Shown: positions 1 to 7,494 of the stretch, in pieces
Numbering within the stretch: position 1 is the first letter of the stretch
How the letters are laid out: each line of letters starts with the position of its first letter
DNA from: Desulfohalovibrio reitneri
GTDB taxonomy: Bacteria; Desulfobacterota; Desulfovibrionia; Desulfovibrionales; Desulfovibrionaceae
Assembly (NCBI RefSeq): GCF_000711295.1
Contig: NZ_JOMJ01000003.1
Coordinates: forward strand, 1,809,501-1,873,500
Length of the DNA: 64,000 nucleotides
Reading direction: 5' to 3'
Notes under the pieces: model-generated
Told to the model about the DNA's origin: nothing
Databases searched by the model: none
Seen by the model: only the letters and a program-made list of their open reading frames with translations
Translations under genes and position numbers: made by a program

Positions 1-227
1 TCCAGACCGCCCAGCCAGTGCTCCAGCGGCCGCCAACGGGTGGCCAGAAGCAGCGCCCAGCACATGAGGGTGGTGGAGGTCAGTGAAGCGGCCTTGGCCG
101 GGTATTTCCAGGGGTTGTCGAACCAGTCCTGGTGCAGCCATTTGCCGGTCAGCCACACGGCCAGCACCAGCAGGGCTGTCAGGGCCGCCAGCCAGACGGC
201 CCGGTTGGATCGCGCATAGTTCCGCAT
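1..227 (-). CDS. Ferric-reductase-like transmembrane protein, N-terminal part
   Basis: The ATG is at 227 on the minus strand and the frame stays open to the left edge, so about 75 N-terminal residues are visible. After a basic start there is one hydrophobic helix (residues about 11-26), then a tryptophan-rich stretch (HQDWFDNPWKYPAKAAS), a second hydrophobic segment (LTSTTLMCWALLLATRW) and ending LEHWLGGLD. This pattern resembles the start of membrane ferric reductase-like oxidoreductases (COG4097-type haem/flavin proteins). The haem-binding histidines and flavin domain would lie outside the window, so the function is only suggested. It is followed 58 bp later by the antiporter gene in the same direction. 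Confidence 0.5.
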   Translation of the reverse strand, partial: MRNYARSNRAVWLAALTALLVLAVWLTGKWLHQDWFDNPWKYPAKAASLTSTTLMCWALLLATRWRPLEHWLGGL

Positions 228-285
228 TGTGGCAGGTGTACCGGCAATGCCGCTCTACGGCAAGGCGGTGGAGCCCCTCCCCCGC

Positions 286-1248
286 TCAGGCCGTGCCCAG
301 CAACACCAGGGTGTAGGCGATGTAGCCCATGAGCAGGAGTCCTCCCTCCATGCGGGTGATGCGTCCCAGCCCGCCAAAACGCCAGCCGAAGAGGAACAGC
401 GCCGCTGTAAACAGCATGACCGCGGAACCGTCGCGGGCCAGAAACTCCGGCGACAGCCCCAGCGGCTCGATGCCCCCGGCCAACCCCACCACCGCCAGGG
501 TGTTGAAGAGGTTGGAGCCCAGAACGTTGCCCAGCACCAGATCGCTCTCTCCCTTGCGCGCCGCTGCCAGGGAGGAGGCCAGCTCCGGCAGGGAGGTGCC
601 CACGGCCACGATGGTCAGGCCGATGATCAGTTCTCCCACGCCAAGGTAGCGGGCCGCCTCCACCGCGCCCCAGACCAGCACGCGCGAGCCGCCGATGAGC
701 AGGAGCAGCCCGGCCACAAGCCAGAACACCGCCCGGTTCAGCGGCATGCGCGTCAGGTTCTCCGCCTCCACGTCGTCGCGCAGGCTGTCGCCGCGCGAGC
801 GCAGCCCGGCGAGGATCGTCCAGGCCATGAGTCCGGCGAACACAAGCAGCAGCGCGGTTGCGTCCGCCCTGGTGAGGGCGTTGTTGTAGCCCAGGAGGAT
901 GAGGGCCAGGGCGGTGACGCCGAGGAGGATGGGAAGTTCCTTGCGCAGCACGCTGGAGTGCATGGTCAGCGGCCTGGCCAGAGCGGTGAGCCCCAGAATG
1001 AGGCCGATGTTGGCGATGTTGGAGCCGAAGCCGTTGCCCAGGGCCAAACCGGGATTGCCCTGGGAGGCGGCCAGGGCGGAGACCACTAGTTCCGGCGCGG
1101 AGGTGCCGAATCCCACCACCACCATGCCGATGAGCAGCGGCGACATGCCCGCGTGTCCAGCGGTGGCCGAAGCCCCGGCCACAAAGCGGTCCGCGCTGAA
1201 AACCAGGATGACGAGGCCCGCCAGGACGGCCACAAGCGGCAAGAACAT
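286..1248 (-). CDS. yrbG: Calcium/sodium antiporter, YrbG family
   Basis: A 320-residue inner-membrane protein of the K+-independent Na+/Ca2+ exchanger family (CaCA). It has the two inverted alpha-repeats: GFGTSAPEL at residues 46-54 followed by GNGFGSNIAN, and in the second half VAVGTSLPELASS followed by GNVLGSNLFN. The acidic residue of each repeat, which binds the cation in this family, is present. About ten hydrophobic segments are visible with a short hydrophilic loop in the middle. Length is normal for the family. It lies 31 bp downstream of the SLC13-type permease on the same strand, so the two may be co-transcribed. No regulatory site is visible. Confidence 0.9.
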   Translation of the reverse strand: MFLPLVAVLAGLVILVFSADRFVAGASATAGHAGMSPLLIGMVVVGFGTSAPELVVSALAASQGNPGLALGNGFGSNIANIGLILGLTALARPLTMHSSVLRKELPILLGVTALALILLGYNNALTRADATALLLVFAGLMAWTILAGLRSRGDSLRDDVEAENLTRMPLNRAVFWLVAGLLLLIGGSRVLVWGAVEAARYLGVGELIIGLTIVAVGTSLPELASSLAAARKGESDLVLGNVLGSNLFNTLAVVGLAGGIEPLGLSPEFLARDGSAVMLFTAALFLFGWRFGGLGRITRMEGGLLLMGYIAYTLVLLGTA

Positions 1249-1279
1249 GGAGCCTGCTCCGTTGCGTGTCTGTTGTGGT

Positions 1280-3073
1280 TCAGGAAACGGCCACGGCGTA
1301 CAGGGTCAGCAGGACAAGGAAGGCCAGGGAGAGCGGCGCGCCCGCCTTCATGAAGTCCGCGGCCCGGTAGCCGCCCGGCCCCATGTACAGGGCGTTGACC
1401 TGGTGGGTGGGCAGCATGAAGGAGTTGGAGGCCGCCAGGGCCACCACCAGGGCGGCTAGGCGCGGGTCCATGCCCAGGCCCGTGGCCATGTCCACGGCCA
1501 GGGGCACCAGCAGAACGGCCGCACCCACGTTGGAGACCACCAGGGTGAGCACCGTGGAGATGAGCCCCAGCAGGAAGAAGAACAGCCAGTCCGGCGGCTG
1601 CCCGGCCAGCCCCAACAGGGACGAGGCCAGCCAGGCCGCCGCGCCCGTGCGCTGCATGGCCACGCCCAGGGGGATGAGGCCCGCCAACAGAAAAACCGTG
1701 CGCCAGTCCACCCCCCTGTAGGCCTCCTCCATAGTCAGCACGCCTGTGAGCACCATGCCCAGCGCGCCCGTCATCAGGCTCACCGACAGCGGCAGGCCGG
1801 AGAAAATGACCAGCAGGGTGGCCAGGGCGAAGCAACTCACCGCGGCCAGGGCCTTGCGCGGGTGCAGCACCTCGAAGTCCAGCGATTGCACGAAGAGCAC
1901 GTCGCGCTTGGGCCGCATGGCCTTGAAGCTCTCCCACGCGCCGTGCATGAGCAGGGTGTCGCCCGGCCGCAGAACCATGCGGCCCAGCCCGGTGTAGTGC
2001 ACCTCCTCGCCCCGTGACAGCGCCAGGGGAGCCAGCCGGTGGCTGTGGCGGAAGCGCACCTGGGCCAGGGTCTTGCCCAGGAAGGCGGAGTGCGGCGAGA
2101 CCACCCCCTCGGCCACGCCCGCCAGGTCGCTGGAAAACTCCCTGGCCAGCTCGCGCGGCTCGCGCACGGTGAAGCCCAGGTCGTTGGCCAGTTCGGCGAA
2201 TTTCTCCTCCGTGCCGTAGGCCGCGCATACCGCGCCGGGGGGGATGTGCATCTCCCTGTCCGGCGGCAGGAGCACCCCGCTTTCCTCCCGCTCCCGCAGG
2301 GCCACCACGTGGATGTTGTAGACGTCGCAGAGGTCCATGACCCGCAGGGCGTTGCGCGCGTCCGCCGGATAGACCATCTCCCGCAAGGTGTTCAGTTCGG
2401 GGTAGAAATGCAGCGGGTCCACCTGCTCCCGCACTTCGCCGTCCTTGCTCTTGGGCAGCACCCACCCCATGAAGAGCATGAAGAAGAGGATGCCCCCGCC
2501 CATGAGCAGCAGCCCGGCCGGGGTGACGCTGAAGAGATTGAAGGGCGCCAGGTCGTACGGCCGCAGCAGGTCGTTGAGCATGATGAGGGGGCTGGAGCCC
2601 ACCAGCGTGACCGTGCCGCCCAAAATGGCCGCGAAGCCGATGGGCATGAGCATCTGCGAGATGGGGATGGCCGCCTGCCGCGAAAGCCGCTGGATGGCGG
2701 GCAAAAAGAGCGCGGCCGCGCCGATGTTCTGCATGAAGGAGGAGATGATTGCCACCGTGACCGAGAAGATGAGCACGATGCGCCGCTTGCGCCCCCCGGC
2801 CAGCCGCATGATGGGCCGCACGGTGCGGCTGATGATGCCGGTGTGGTCCAGCCCCCGGCCCATGATGATGACCGCGATGATGGACACCACCGCGTTGGAG
2901 GCCAGTCCCTGGAAGGTCTCGCGCGGCGGGATGAGGCCCAGGAAGGGCAGCGAGAGCATGGCCAGCACCGCCACCACGTCCACCCGCAGCCTGTCCGAAA
3001 GGAACAGCAGGACCACCACGGCCACAACGCCGAAGGTCAGAGCCATTTCGAAAGTGAACGAGGGATCGGACAT
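1280..3073 (-). CDS. SLC13 family permease with central TrkA-C (RCK_C) domains
   Basis: A 597-residue membrane protein of the ArsB/NhaD/SLC13 superfamily. The N-terminal half has about five hydrophobic helices including the conserved QNIGAAALFLPA and GGTVTLVGSSPLIM segments; the second half repeats the pattern with VSNVGAAVLLVPLA and ALAASNSFMLPTHQVN. Between them, residues about 205-370 are soluble and form two TrkA-C-like ligand-binding modules (VVALREREESGVLLPPD... and QVRFRHSHRLAPLALSRG...). Such proteins are usually called Na+/dicarboxylate or sulfate symporters; the substrate cannot be read from the sequence. Sulfate is an attractive guess for a sulfate reducer but remains inference. 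First gene of the leftmost minus-strand group. Confidence 0.85.
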   Translation of the reverse strand: MSDPSFTFEMALTFGVVAVVVLLFLSDRLRVDVVAVLAMLSLPFLGLIPPRETFQGLASNAVVSIIAVIIMGRGLDHTGIISRTVRPIMRLAGGRKRRIVLIFSVTVAIISSFMQNIGAAALFLPAIQRLSRQAAIPISQMLMPIGFAAILGGTVTLVGSSPLIMLNDLLRPYDLAPFNLFSVTPAGLLLMGGGILFFMLFMGWVLPKSKDGEVREQVDPLHFYPELNTLREMVYPADARNALRVMDLCDVYNIHVVALREREESGVLLPPDREMHIPPGAVCAAYGTEEKFAELANDLGFTVREPRELAREFSSDLAGVAEGVVSPHSAFLGKTLAQVRFRHSHRLAPLALSRGEEVHYTGLGRMVLRPGDTLLMHGAWESFKAMRPKRDVLFVQSLDFEVLHPRKALAAVSCFALATLLVIFSGLPLSVSLMTGALGMVLTGVLTMEEAYRGVDWRTVFLLAGLIPLGVAMQRTGAAAWLASSLLGLAGQPPDWLFFFLLGLISTVLTLVVSNVGAAVLLVPLAVDMATGLGMDPRLAALVVALAASNSFMLPTHQVNALYMGPGGYRAADFMKAGAPLSLAFLVLLTLYAVAVS

Positions 3074-3269
3074 GCGGATTCTCCCGCCCCCTGCATAGCA
3101 GAATCACCGAATGAAGCGAAGGGATGGGACGGGGACAGGGCGCGGGGCTGTTCCGCGCCGGGTCAATCGACGGGCGGGCCTTGTCCGGCGTCAGCCTGGT
3201 CCGCCGCATGGTATCTGTTATGACAAGGGGTTACGTGGAAAAAGCGTCAGCAACCCGACGTCTTGGGAA

Positions 3270-3653
3270 CTACTTTCCCTTCTTGCGCACTTCCACGCGG
3301 CTCGTGACCTTGGCGTAGTAGCCCGAGTCCTCGTCAACGCGCAGGGGCTCGCCTCGTATCTGCCCGATTTTATTTCCGATGACGTCCAGACGCTGCAACT
3401 GGCGCTGCTTGGCGCCCTCGTCGTCCAGGTGCTCCAGCAGGTCGCGGGATGTCTGGATGTCCCTGGAGGGGTCCTTGCTCTCGTCGATGTGGCCGGAGTT
3501 GCGGAGCACGGTGTAGGCCATGCGCAACTCCTCGGGAACGCGGAAATAGTCGTCGAGATTGAGGCGGCCGCGCTTGGGGAGATTGTCGAACTCGCCCCGC
3601 TTTTCGGCCTCGCTTATGCGTTCTTCGGCGATGGTCTGGATGGGATCAAACAT
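3270..3653 (-). CDS. DUF1992 (DnaJ C28-conserved domain) protein
   Basis: A 127-residue basic protein that matches the DUF1992 family, the conserved domain named from DnaJ homologue subfamily C member 28. The hallmark is the start IAEERISEAEKRGEFDNLP followed by GRLNLDD and an ELRMAYTVLRNSG segment. There is no J domain, as is usual for bacterial members. The molecular role is unknown. It stands alone between a GAF-SpoIIE phosphatase and the SLC13 permease, all on the minus strand, 72 bp after the phosphatase stop. No signal peptide, so it should be cytoplasmic. Confidence 0.8.
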   Translation of the reverse strand: MFDPIQTIAEERISEAEKRGEFDNLPKRGRLNLDDYFRVPEELRMAYTVLRNSGHIDESKDPSRDIQTSRDLLEHLDDEGAKQRQLQRLDVIGNKIGQIRGEPLRVDEDSGYYAKVTSRVEVRKKGK

Positions 3654-3725
3654 GATCTGGTCAAGCCGGGTTGCCTGCGGGAGCGCGCACCATGCGCCCT
3701 CCCGCGTTCACTCTCGATAGTGCGA

Positions 3726-5015
3726 TCAGCCGGGCTCGTTGGCAAGTCCCCGCCAGATTTCCAGCACGGTGAGGTCGTCGCGGGCCCTGTCTCCGCTTTG
3801 CCAGATACGGGCCCGCTCCACCAGTCCGGGACCGAAGGGCGGACGGCCGAGGTTGGCCGCGTGGGCCTGGATGCGATCCTCGCCGAACAACTCCCCCGCA
3901 TCGTTTCGTGCTTCGCTCACGCCGTCTGTGCAGAAAAGCAGGCTGTCACCCGTCTCAAGCCGCACGCTGGTCCGTCCGTATTCCTCATCCGGCCGCACAC
4001 CCAGCGGAATCCCCCTGATGCCCACGACCTCCGCGATCATGCCGTGCCGAAAATACAGCGGCGGAGCATGCCCGGCGGCGGCCAGTTCGCAGGAACCGAC
4101 GGACGGATGGTAGCGGGCCGCAGCCATGGTCACAAAAAGCGAACCGCGCAGCAGCTCATGCATGGACCGGTTCAGGGCAGCCAACAGGTCCGGCAGACCG
4201 CGTTCGGGACGTGCCTCGCTGCGGAACCGGGACCACAGCGCGGCCATGACCAGGGCTGCGGGCAGCCCCTTGCCCGCCACGTCCGCCACGTAGGCCAGCA
4301 GGCTGCCGTCGGCCAGGGAAATGCAGTCGTAGAGGTCGCCGCCAACCGAAACCGCTGGAATGGTAGCGGCGTAAACGTGGCTGTCGCCGGGAAGCTCGGG
4401 CAGGGTCGGCCAGAACTGGGTCTGGATGCGCGAGGCCGCGTCCAGCTGGGCCTGCATGCGCTCCTGTTCCAGCCGGTCCTCCAGCAGGCGGGAGCGGATG
4501 ATGGCCACCCCGGCCAGGTTGCCGAAGCTGGACAGGATTTCCAGGTCTTCATCGGTGAAGGCGGACTCGGCCTTGGGATTGATGACCTGCAGAACGCCGA
4601 GCAGCTCCTCGTCGTGCAGGATGGGCACGCAGAGTACGGAGCGGGTGACGAAGCCGGTCGACGAGTCCGCGCCGGTGAAGAAGCGGGGGTCGGAGGCCGC
4701 GTCAGCCACCAGGGCGGGCTGGCGGTTCTGGGCCACCCATCCGGCCAGGCCCTCGCCTGGCTTGAGGGCTATGTTGCGCTTGAGGACGTCCTCGGCCGCC
4801 CTGCCCAGAACGTCGTTGCGGGCGTGGGCGAACTCCAGCAGGTCGCGCCTGGGGTTGTACAGGAGGATGGCCGAGGCCTCGGCCTCCACCACTTCCTGGG
4901 CCAGGTCGAGCAGCTCTTCAAGGAGCTGGTGGCGGGAGTCCACCTCGGCCAGCCGCCAGGAGGCGGCGATGAGGTGCTTAAGCCGCCCCGCCAACCGCTC
5001 CGGGGCGGTGTTCAC
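3726..5015 (-). CDS. GAF domain plus SpoIIE/RsbU-type PP2C serine phosphatase
   Basis: A 429-residue cytoplasmic phosphatase. Residues about 20-175 form a GAF sensor domain (AEASAILLYNP, GLAGWVAQNRQPALV, VLCVPILHDEELLGVLQVIN). A short coiled linker (LLEDRLEQERMQAQLDAASRIQ) leads into a SpoIIE-type PP2C domain with the metal-binding aspartates in GGDLYD, ADVAGKG, FCTDGVSEARN and DDLT. RsbU-like enzymes of this type dephosphorylate anti-anti-sigma (STAS) proteins; no STAS or anti-sigma partner is present nearby. The start is GTG at 5015, overlapping the parB stop by 4 nt (GTGA), so translation is probably coupled to parB, an unusual link between chromosome partitioning and a partner-switch phosphatase. 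Confidence 0.87.
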   Translation of the reverse strand: MNTAPERLAGRLKHLIAASWRLAEVDSRHQLLEELLDLAQEVVEAEASAILLYNPRRDLLEFAHARNDVLGRAAEDVLKRNIALKPGEGLAGWVAQNRQPALVADAASDPRFFTGADSSTGFVTRSVLCVPILHDEELLGVLQVINPKAESAFTDEDLEILSSFGNLAGVAIIRSRLLEDRLEQERMQAQLDAASRIQTQFWPTLPELPGDSHVYAATIPAVSVGGDLYDCISLADGSLLAYVADVAGKGLPAALVMAALWSRFRSEARPERGLPDLLAALNRSMHELLRGSLFVTMAAARYHPSVGSCELAAAGHAPPLYFRHGMIAEVVGIRGIPLGVRPDEEYGRTSVRLETGDSLLFCTDGVSEARNDAGELFGEDRIQAHAANLGRPPFGPGLVERARIWQSGDRARDDLTVLEIWRGLANEPG

Positions 5016-5941
5016 TCCGCCTCCGCCATCCCGTCCGTCAACCGCTCCACCAGCTCGGCAAGTTGCTCCGGGGACTCGAAATAGAGGCTGATGCGCCCCT
5101 TCTCCCGGCTGCCCGAGGCGGTGGCCTTGACCCCCAGGGCCTGGGCGAGCTTGTCCGCGGCCTCGTCCAGCTGGGGGTCTTTTTCCTTTGGCGACGAGGA
5201 CTTGGGCGAGGAGCTGCGTACGCGCACGGTGGCCCCCTCCTCCGGCAAATCGCCCTCGGTGCGGTAGTAGGCGGCCTGGGCCTCGGCCTGGCGCACGGAG
5301 AGGCCGAGGTTCATGATGCGGTCCATGAGGGTTCGCTGGGCGTCGGGGTCGGTGACGGCCATGAGCGCCCGGGCGTGGCCAGCGGTCAGCCCGCCCTCCA
5401 GCATGTCGCCCTGCACGCTCTCCGGCAGGCTGAGCAGCCGCAGGGTGTTGGCCACGGCGGATCGGCTCTTGCCCACCCGCTGGGCCAGCTTCTCCTGGTT
5501 CAGGCTTAACCTTTGCTGCAATTCCTTAAGCCCGCGCGCCTCTTCAATGGGGTTGAGGTCTTCGCGTTGGAGGTTCTCGATAAGAGCGATGGCCAGTGCC
5601 TCGTTGTCGTCGAGGTCGCGTACCAGGGCGGGAATCTTGGTCAACCCGGCCATCTGGGTGGCGCGCCAGCGGCGCTCGCCCGCCACAAGTTCGTATTTGT
5701 CGCGGCCTTCCACCCGCCGCACCAGGATGGGCTGCAGCACGCCCTGATGGCGGATGGAGTTGGCCAGGTCGCGCAGCGCCTCCTGATCGAAGGAGCGGCG
5801 GGGCTGGGTGGGGTTGGGCTCCACCGACCGCACGGGCAGGCTGCGGACGTCGCCGCTGGCCTGGGATTCGACTTCCGTGTGGTCGGAATCGCCGCCGAGC
5901 AGCGCCTCCAGTCCTCTGCCGAGTCCTCGGGGTTCAGGCAT
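5012..5941 (-). CDS. parB: Chromosome partitioning protein ParB
   Basis: A 309-residue ParB/Spo0J protein. The N-terminal CTPase domain carries the conserved VAGERRWRA and ENLQREDLN motifs that bind CTP-Mg2+ and close the sliding clamp. A central helix-turn-helix (EKLAQRVGKSRSAVANTLRL) reads parS, and the C-terminal 60 residues after a charged, serine-rich linker form the dimerisation domain. ParB loads at parS, spreads, and stimulates the ParA ATPase. parA lies 550 bp upstream on the same strand, but an oppositely oriented zinc-ribbon gene sits between them, so parB probably has its own promoter. Three parS sites lie at 7282-7372. Confidence 0.95.
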   Translation of the reverse strand: MPEPRGLGRGLEALLGGDSDHTEVESQASGDVRSLPVRSVEPNPTQPRRSFDQEALRDLANSIRHQGVLQPILVRRVEGRDKYELVAGERRWRATQMAGLTKIPALVRDLDDNEALAIALIENLQREDLNPIEEARGLKELQQRLSLNQEKLAQRVGKSRSAVANTLRLLSLPESVQGDMLEGGLTAGHARALMAVTDPDAQRTLMDRIMNLGLSVRQAEAQAAYYRTEGDLPEEGATVRVRSSSPKSSSPKEKDPQLDEAADKLAQALGVKATASGSREKGRISLYFESPEQLAELVERLTDGMAEAE

Positions 5942-5994
5942 GTCGTGCTCCCTCCGCCTTGACAGATCGCGGCCAAGGCCTCATTTGAAATGGC

Positions 5995-6014
5995 GTCCCG
6001 GAGACCTCCGGGAC
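5995..6014 (+). promoter_or_regulatory. Stem-loop in the leader of the zinc-ribbon gene
   Basis: GTCCCGGA (5995-6002) and TCCGGGAC (6007-6014) form a perfect 8-bp hairpin with a GACC loop, 18 nt before the AAGGAG ribosome-binding site at 6033. It sits in the parB/zinc-ribbon divergent region. A TTGACA hexamer at 5959-5964 may be the -35 box of the plus-strand promoter, but no clear -10 box follows. It could be a leader structure or simply a GC-rich palindrome. Confidence 0.3.
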
Positions 6015-6044
6015 GGCTTTGCTACCAGAACCAAGGAGACGCCT

Positions 6045-6497
6045 GTGCAAGCGCCTGCCCTTTTTCTCTTCGACGATTCGGAAAACTTCCAGGGGGTGTT
6101 CATCAGCCCCGAGCTCTGGGAGAAGATCGAGCCGCACGTCCGGCCGCACCTTCCCTCGCGGCAAGCGGACCAGCCCGAGCCGGAACCCACCGAGCGACTG
6201 CAGGACTGGGACATGCTCACCCAGTATTGGGACTTCAACTACCCGGTCAACTACGAGGTGGAGTGCGGTCATTGCGGCGAGTCAACCTCCAACTGGCGGG
6301 AGGACGAACCGCGCAAGTTCCTGATGACCAGCGCCGGACTCGGCGGGCAGGTCACGTTCCACTGCCGCGCGTGCAAGTCCAGGATCATCAAGAAGCATTT
6401 CAAGGACAAGATCACCTCCGAGACCCAGCCTCACAAGGAAACCAAGGACCCGAAACTCAACGCCGTGTACCACGGCAACCGGGCCCACTTCACCTAG
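6045..6497 (+). CDS. Small zinc-ribbon protein encoded between parB and parA
   Basis: A 150-residue protein started here at GTG 6045, chosen because AAGGAG (6033-6038) is 6 nt upstream; the frame is open further upstream but overlaps parB antisense. It begins PALFLFDDSENFQGVFISPELW, has an acidic proline-rich middle, then a treble-clef or zinc-ribbon-like module with CxxC pairs at C74/C77 and C107/C110 (ECGHCG and FHCRACKSR), and a lysine-rich tail. It is probably a conserved Desulfovibrio-type protein of unknown role; nucleic-acid or protein binding is possible. Its last 4 bases overlap the last bases of parA on the other strand (convergent overlap), so transcription of the two genes must interfere or be co-ordinated. 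Confidence 0.7.
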   Translation: MQAPALFLFDDSENFQGVFISPELWEKIEPHVRPHLPSRQADQPEPEPTERLQDWDMLTQYWDFNYPVNYEVECGHCGESTSNWREDEPRKFLMTSAGLGGQVTFHCRACKSRIIKKHFKDKITSETQPHKETKDPKLNAVYHGNRAHFT

Positions 6498-7270
6498 GCC
6501 CTCCTCCCCGGAGGACGGCTGGCCACCTCCTGGGCCAGGGCCAAGTACGACGACGCGCCGGGCGAGCGGATGTCATAGGAGATGACGGGCTTGCCGAAGC
6601 TGGGCGCTTCCGAGAGGCGGACGTTGCGCGGGACCACCGTTTCGAACAGATGGTCCGGCAAAGTCCGCCTCACTTCGTTCTTCACTTGGCTGGAAAGCCG
6701 GTTGCGCTTGTCGTACATGGTCAGCACCACGCCGAGAAAACGTAAACTCGGGTTGAGCCGCTTTTTCACCAAGGTATATGTTTTCAGTAGCTGGGCGATT
6801 CCTTCCAGCGCGTAGTATTCGCACTGCAAGGGAACCATCAGCTCCGTGGCAGCGCACAACGCGTTGACCGTCAACAGACCGAGCGACGGCGGGCAGTCGA
6901 GAAAGATATAGTCATATTTGCCGGAAACGCTCTCGAGCATGTCGCGTAGATAAAATTCACGGCCGAGCTTGTCGGCCAGCTCCAGTTCCGCCCCTACGAG
7001 ATCCTGCGAGGACGGCAACAGGGAAAGATACGGCAGATCTGTGCCGCGAATGGCGTCTTGCACCCGCTCCGATTGAAAAAAGACATCATACAGACCAAGA
7101 TCACCTTCTTCGGGGTAGTAGCCGAGCCCGCTGGATGCGTTGGCCTGGGGATCGCAATCAACCAGCAGGACGTTTTTTTCCATGGCGGCCAGACAAGCCG
7201 CCAAGTTCACAGCCGTGGTGGTCTTACCCACCCCGCCCTTCTGGTTGGCAACGACAATCTGTCTGGTCAT
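6494..7270 (-). CDS. parA: Chromosome partitioning ATPase ParA
   Basis: A 258-residue Walker-type ATPase of the ParA/Soj family with the deviant Walker A motif KGGVGKTT (residues 11-18), Walker A' at VLLVDCDPQANASS, and Walker B at YIFLDCPPSLGLLTVNAL. The short N-terminus without a helix-turn-helix is typical of chromosomal (type Ib-like) ParA. Bound to the nucleoid as an ATP dimer, it moves ParB-parS complexes. Start ATG at 7270; three parS sites lie within 105 bp upstream, so ParB spreading from them could cover the parA promoter and repress it. The 3' end overlaps the convergent zinc-ribbon gene by 4 bp. Confidence 0.95.
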   Translation of the reverse strand: MTRQIVVANQKGGVGKTTTAVNLAACLAAMEKNVLLVDCDPQANASSGLGYYPEEGDLGLYDVFFQSERVQDAIRGTDLPYLSLLPSSQDLVGAELELADKLGREFYLRDMLESVSGKYDYIFLDCPPSLGLLTVNALCAATELMVPLQCEYYALEGIAQLLKTYTLVKKRLNPSLRFLGVVLTMYDKRNRLSSQVKNEVRRTLPDHLFETVVPRNVRLSEAPSFGKPVISYDIRSPGASSYLALAQEVASRPPGRRA

Positions 7271-7281
7271 GCAGCCTCCAT

Positions 7282-7297
7282 TGCTTCACGTGAAACA
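7282..7297. promoter_or_regulatory. parS site 1 (one mismatch)
   Basis: TGCTTCACGTGAAACA differs at one position from the perfect palindrome TGTTTCACGTGAAACA bound by chromosomal ParB proteins. It lies 12 bp upstream of the parA start codon, inside its probable leader or promoter, which fits autoregulation by ParB. Confidence 0.88.
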
Positions 7298-7318
7298 GGC
7301 ACGCGGTCTGCCCCAGGA

Positions 7319-7334
7319 TGTTTCACGTGAAACA
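7319..7334. promoter_or_regulatory. parS site 2 (perfect consensus)
   Basis: The 16 bases TGTTTCACGTGAAACA match the bacterial chromosomal parS consensus exactly. Centre-to-centre spacing is 37 bp from site 1 and 38 bp to site 3. Confidence 0.95.
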
Positions 7335-7356
7335 ATGGCCGCTCCCGGCCCATGGT

Positions 7357-7372
7357 TGTTTCACGTGAAACA
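7357..7372. promoter_or_regulatory. parS site 3 (perfect consensus)
   Basis: A second exact TGTTTCACGTGAAACA. The three sites form a parS cluster upstream of parA, which in other bacteria usually lies near the replication origin. No oriC or DnaA boxes were recognised in the window. Confidence 0.95.
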
Positions 7373-7440
7373 TGTGGTCACTGCGATTTGGCAATTGCTA
7401 CATGGAATCGAATGAAATGAAAAGACCTGGCAACACCACA

Positions 7441-7467
7441 AAAAAAGCCCGGGCCGAAGCCCGGGCT
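7441..7467 (-). terminator. Rho-independent terminator of the epimerase gene
   Basis: On the minus strand AGCCCGGGC-TTCG-GCCCGGGCT is followed by a run of six T. The stem is 9 bp with a stable TTCG tetraloop and begins 27 bp after the epimerase stop codon. It separates this gene from the parS/parA block. Confidence 0.93.
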
Positions 7468-7494
7468 GTTCATAAGTAGCGGAAGAACGCGCGG

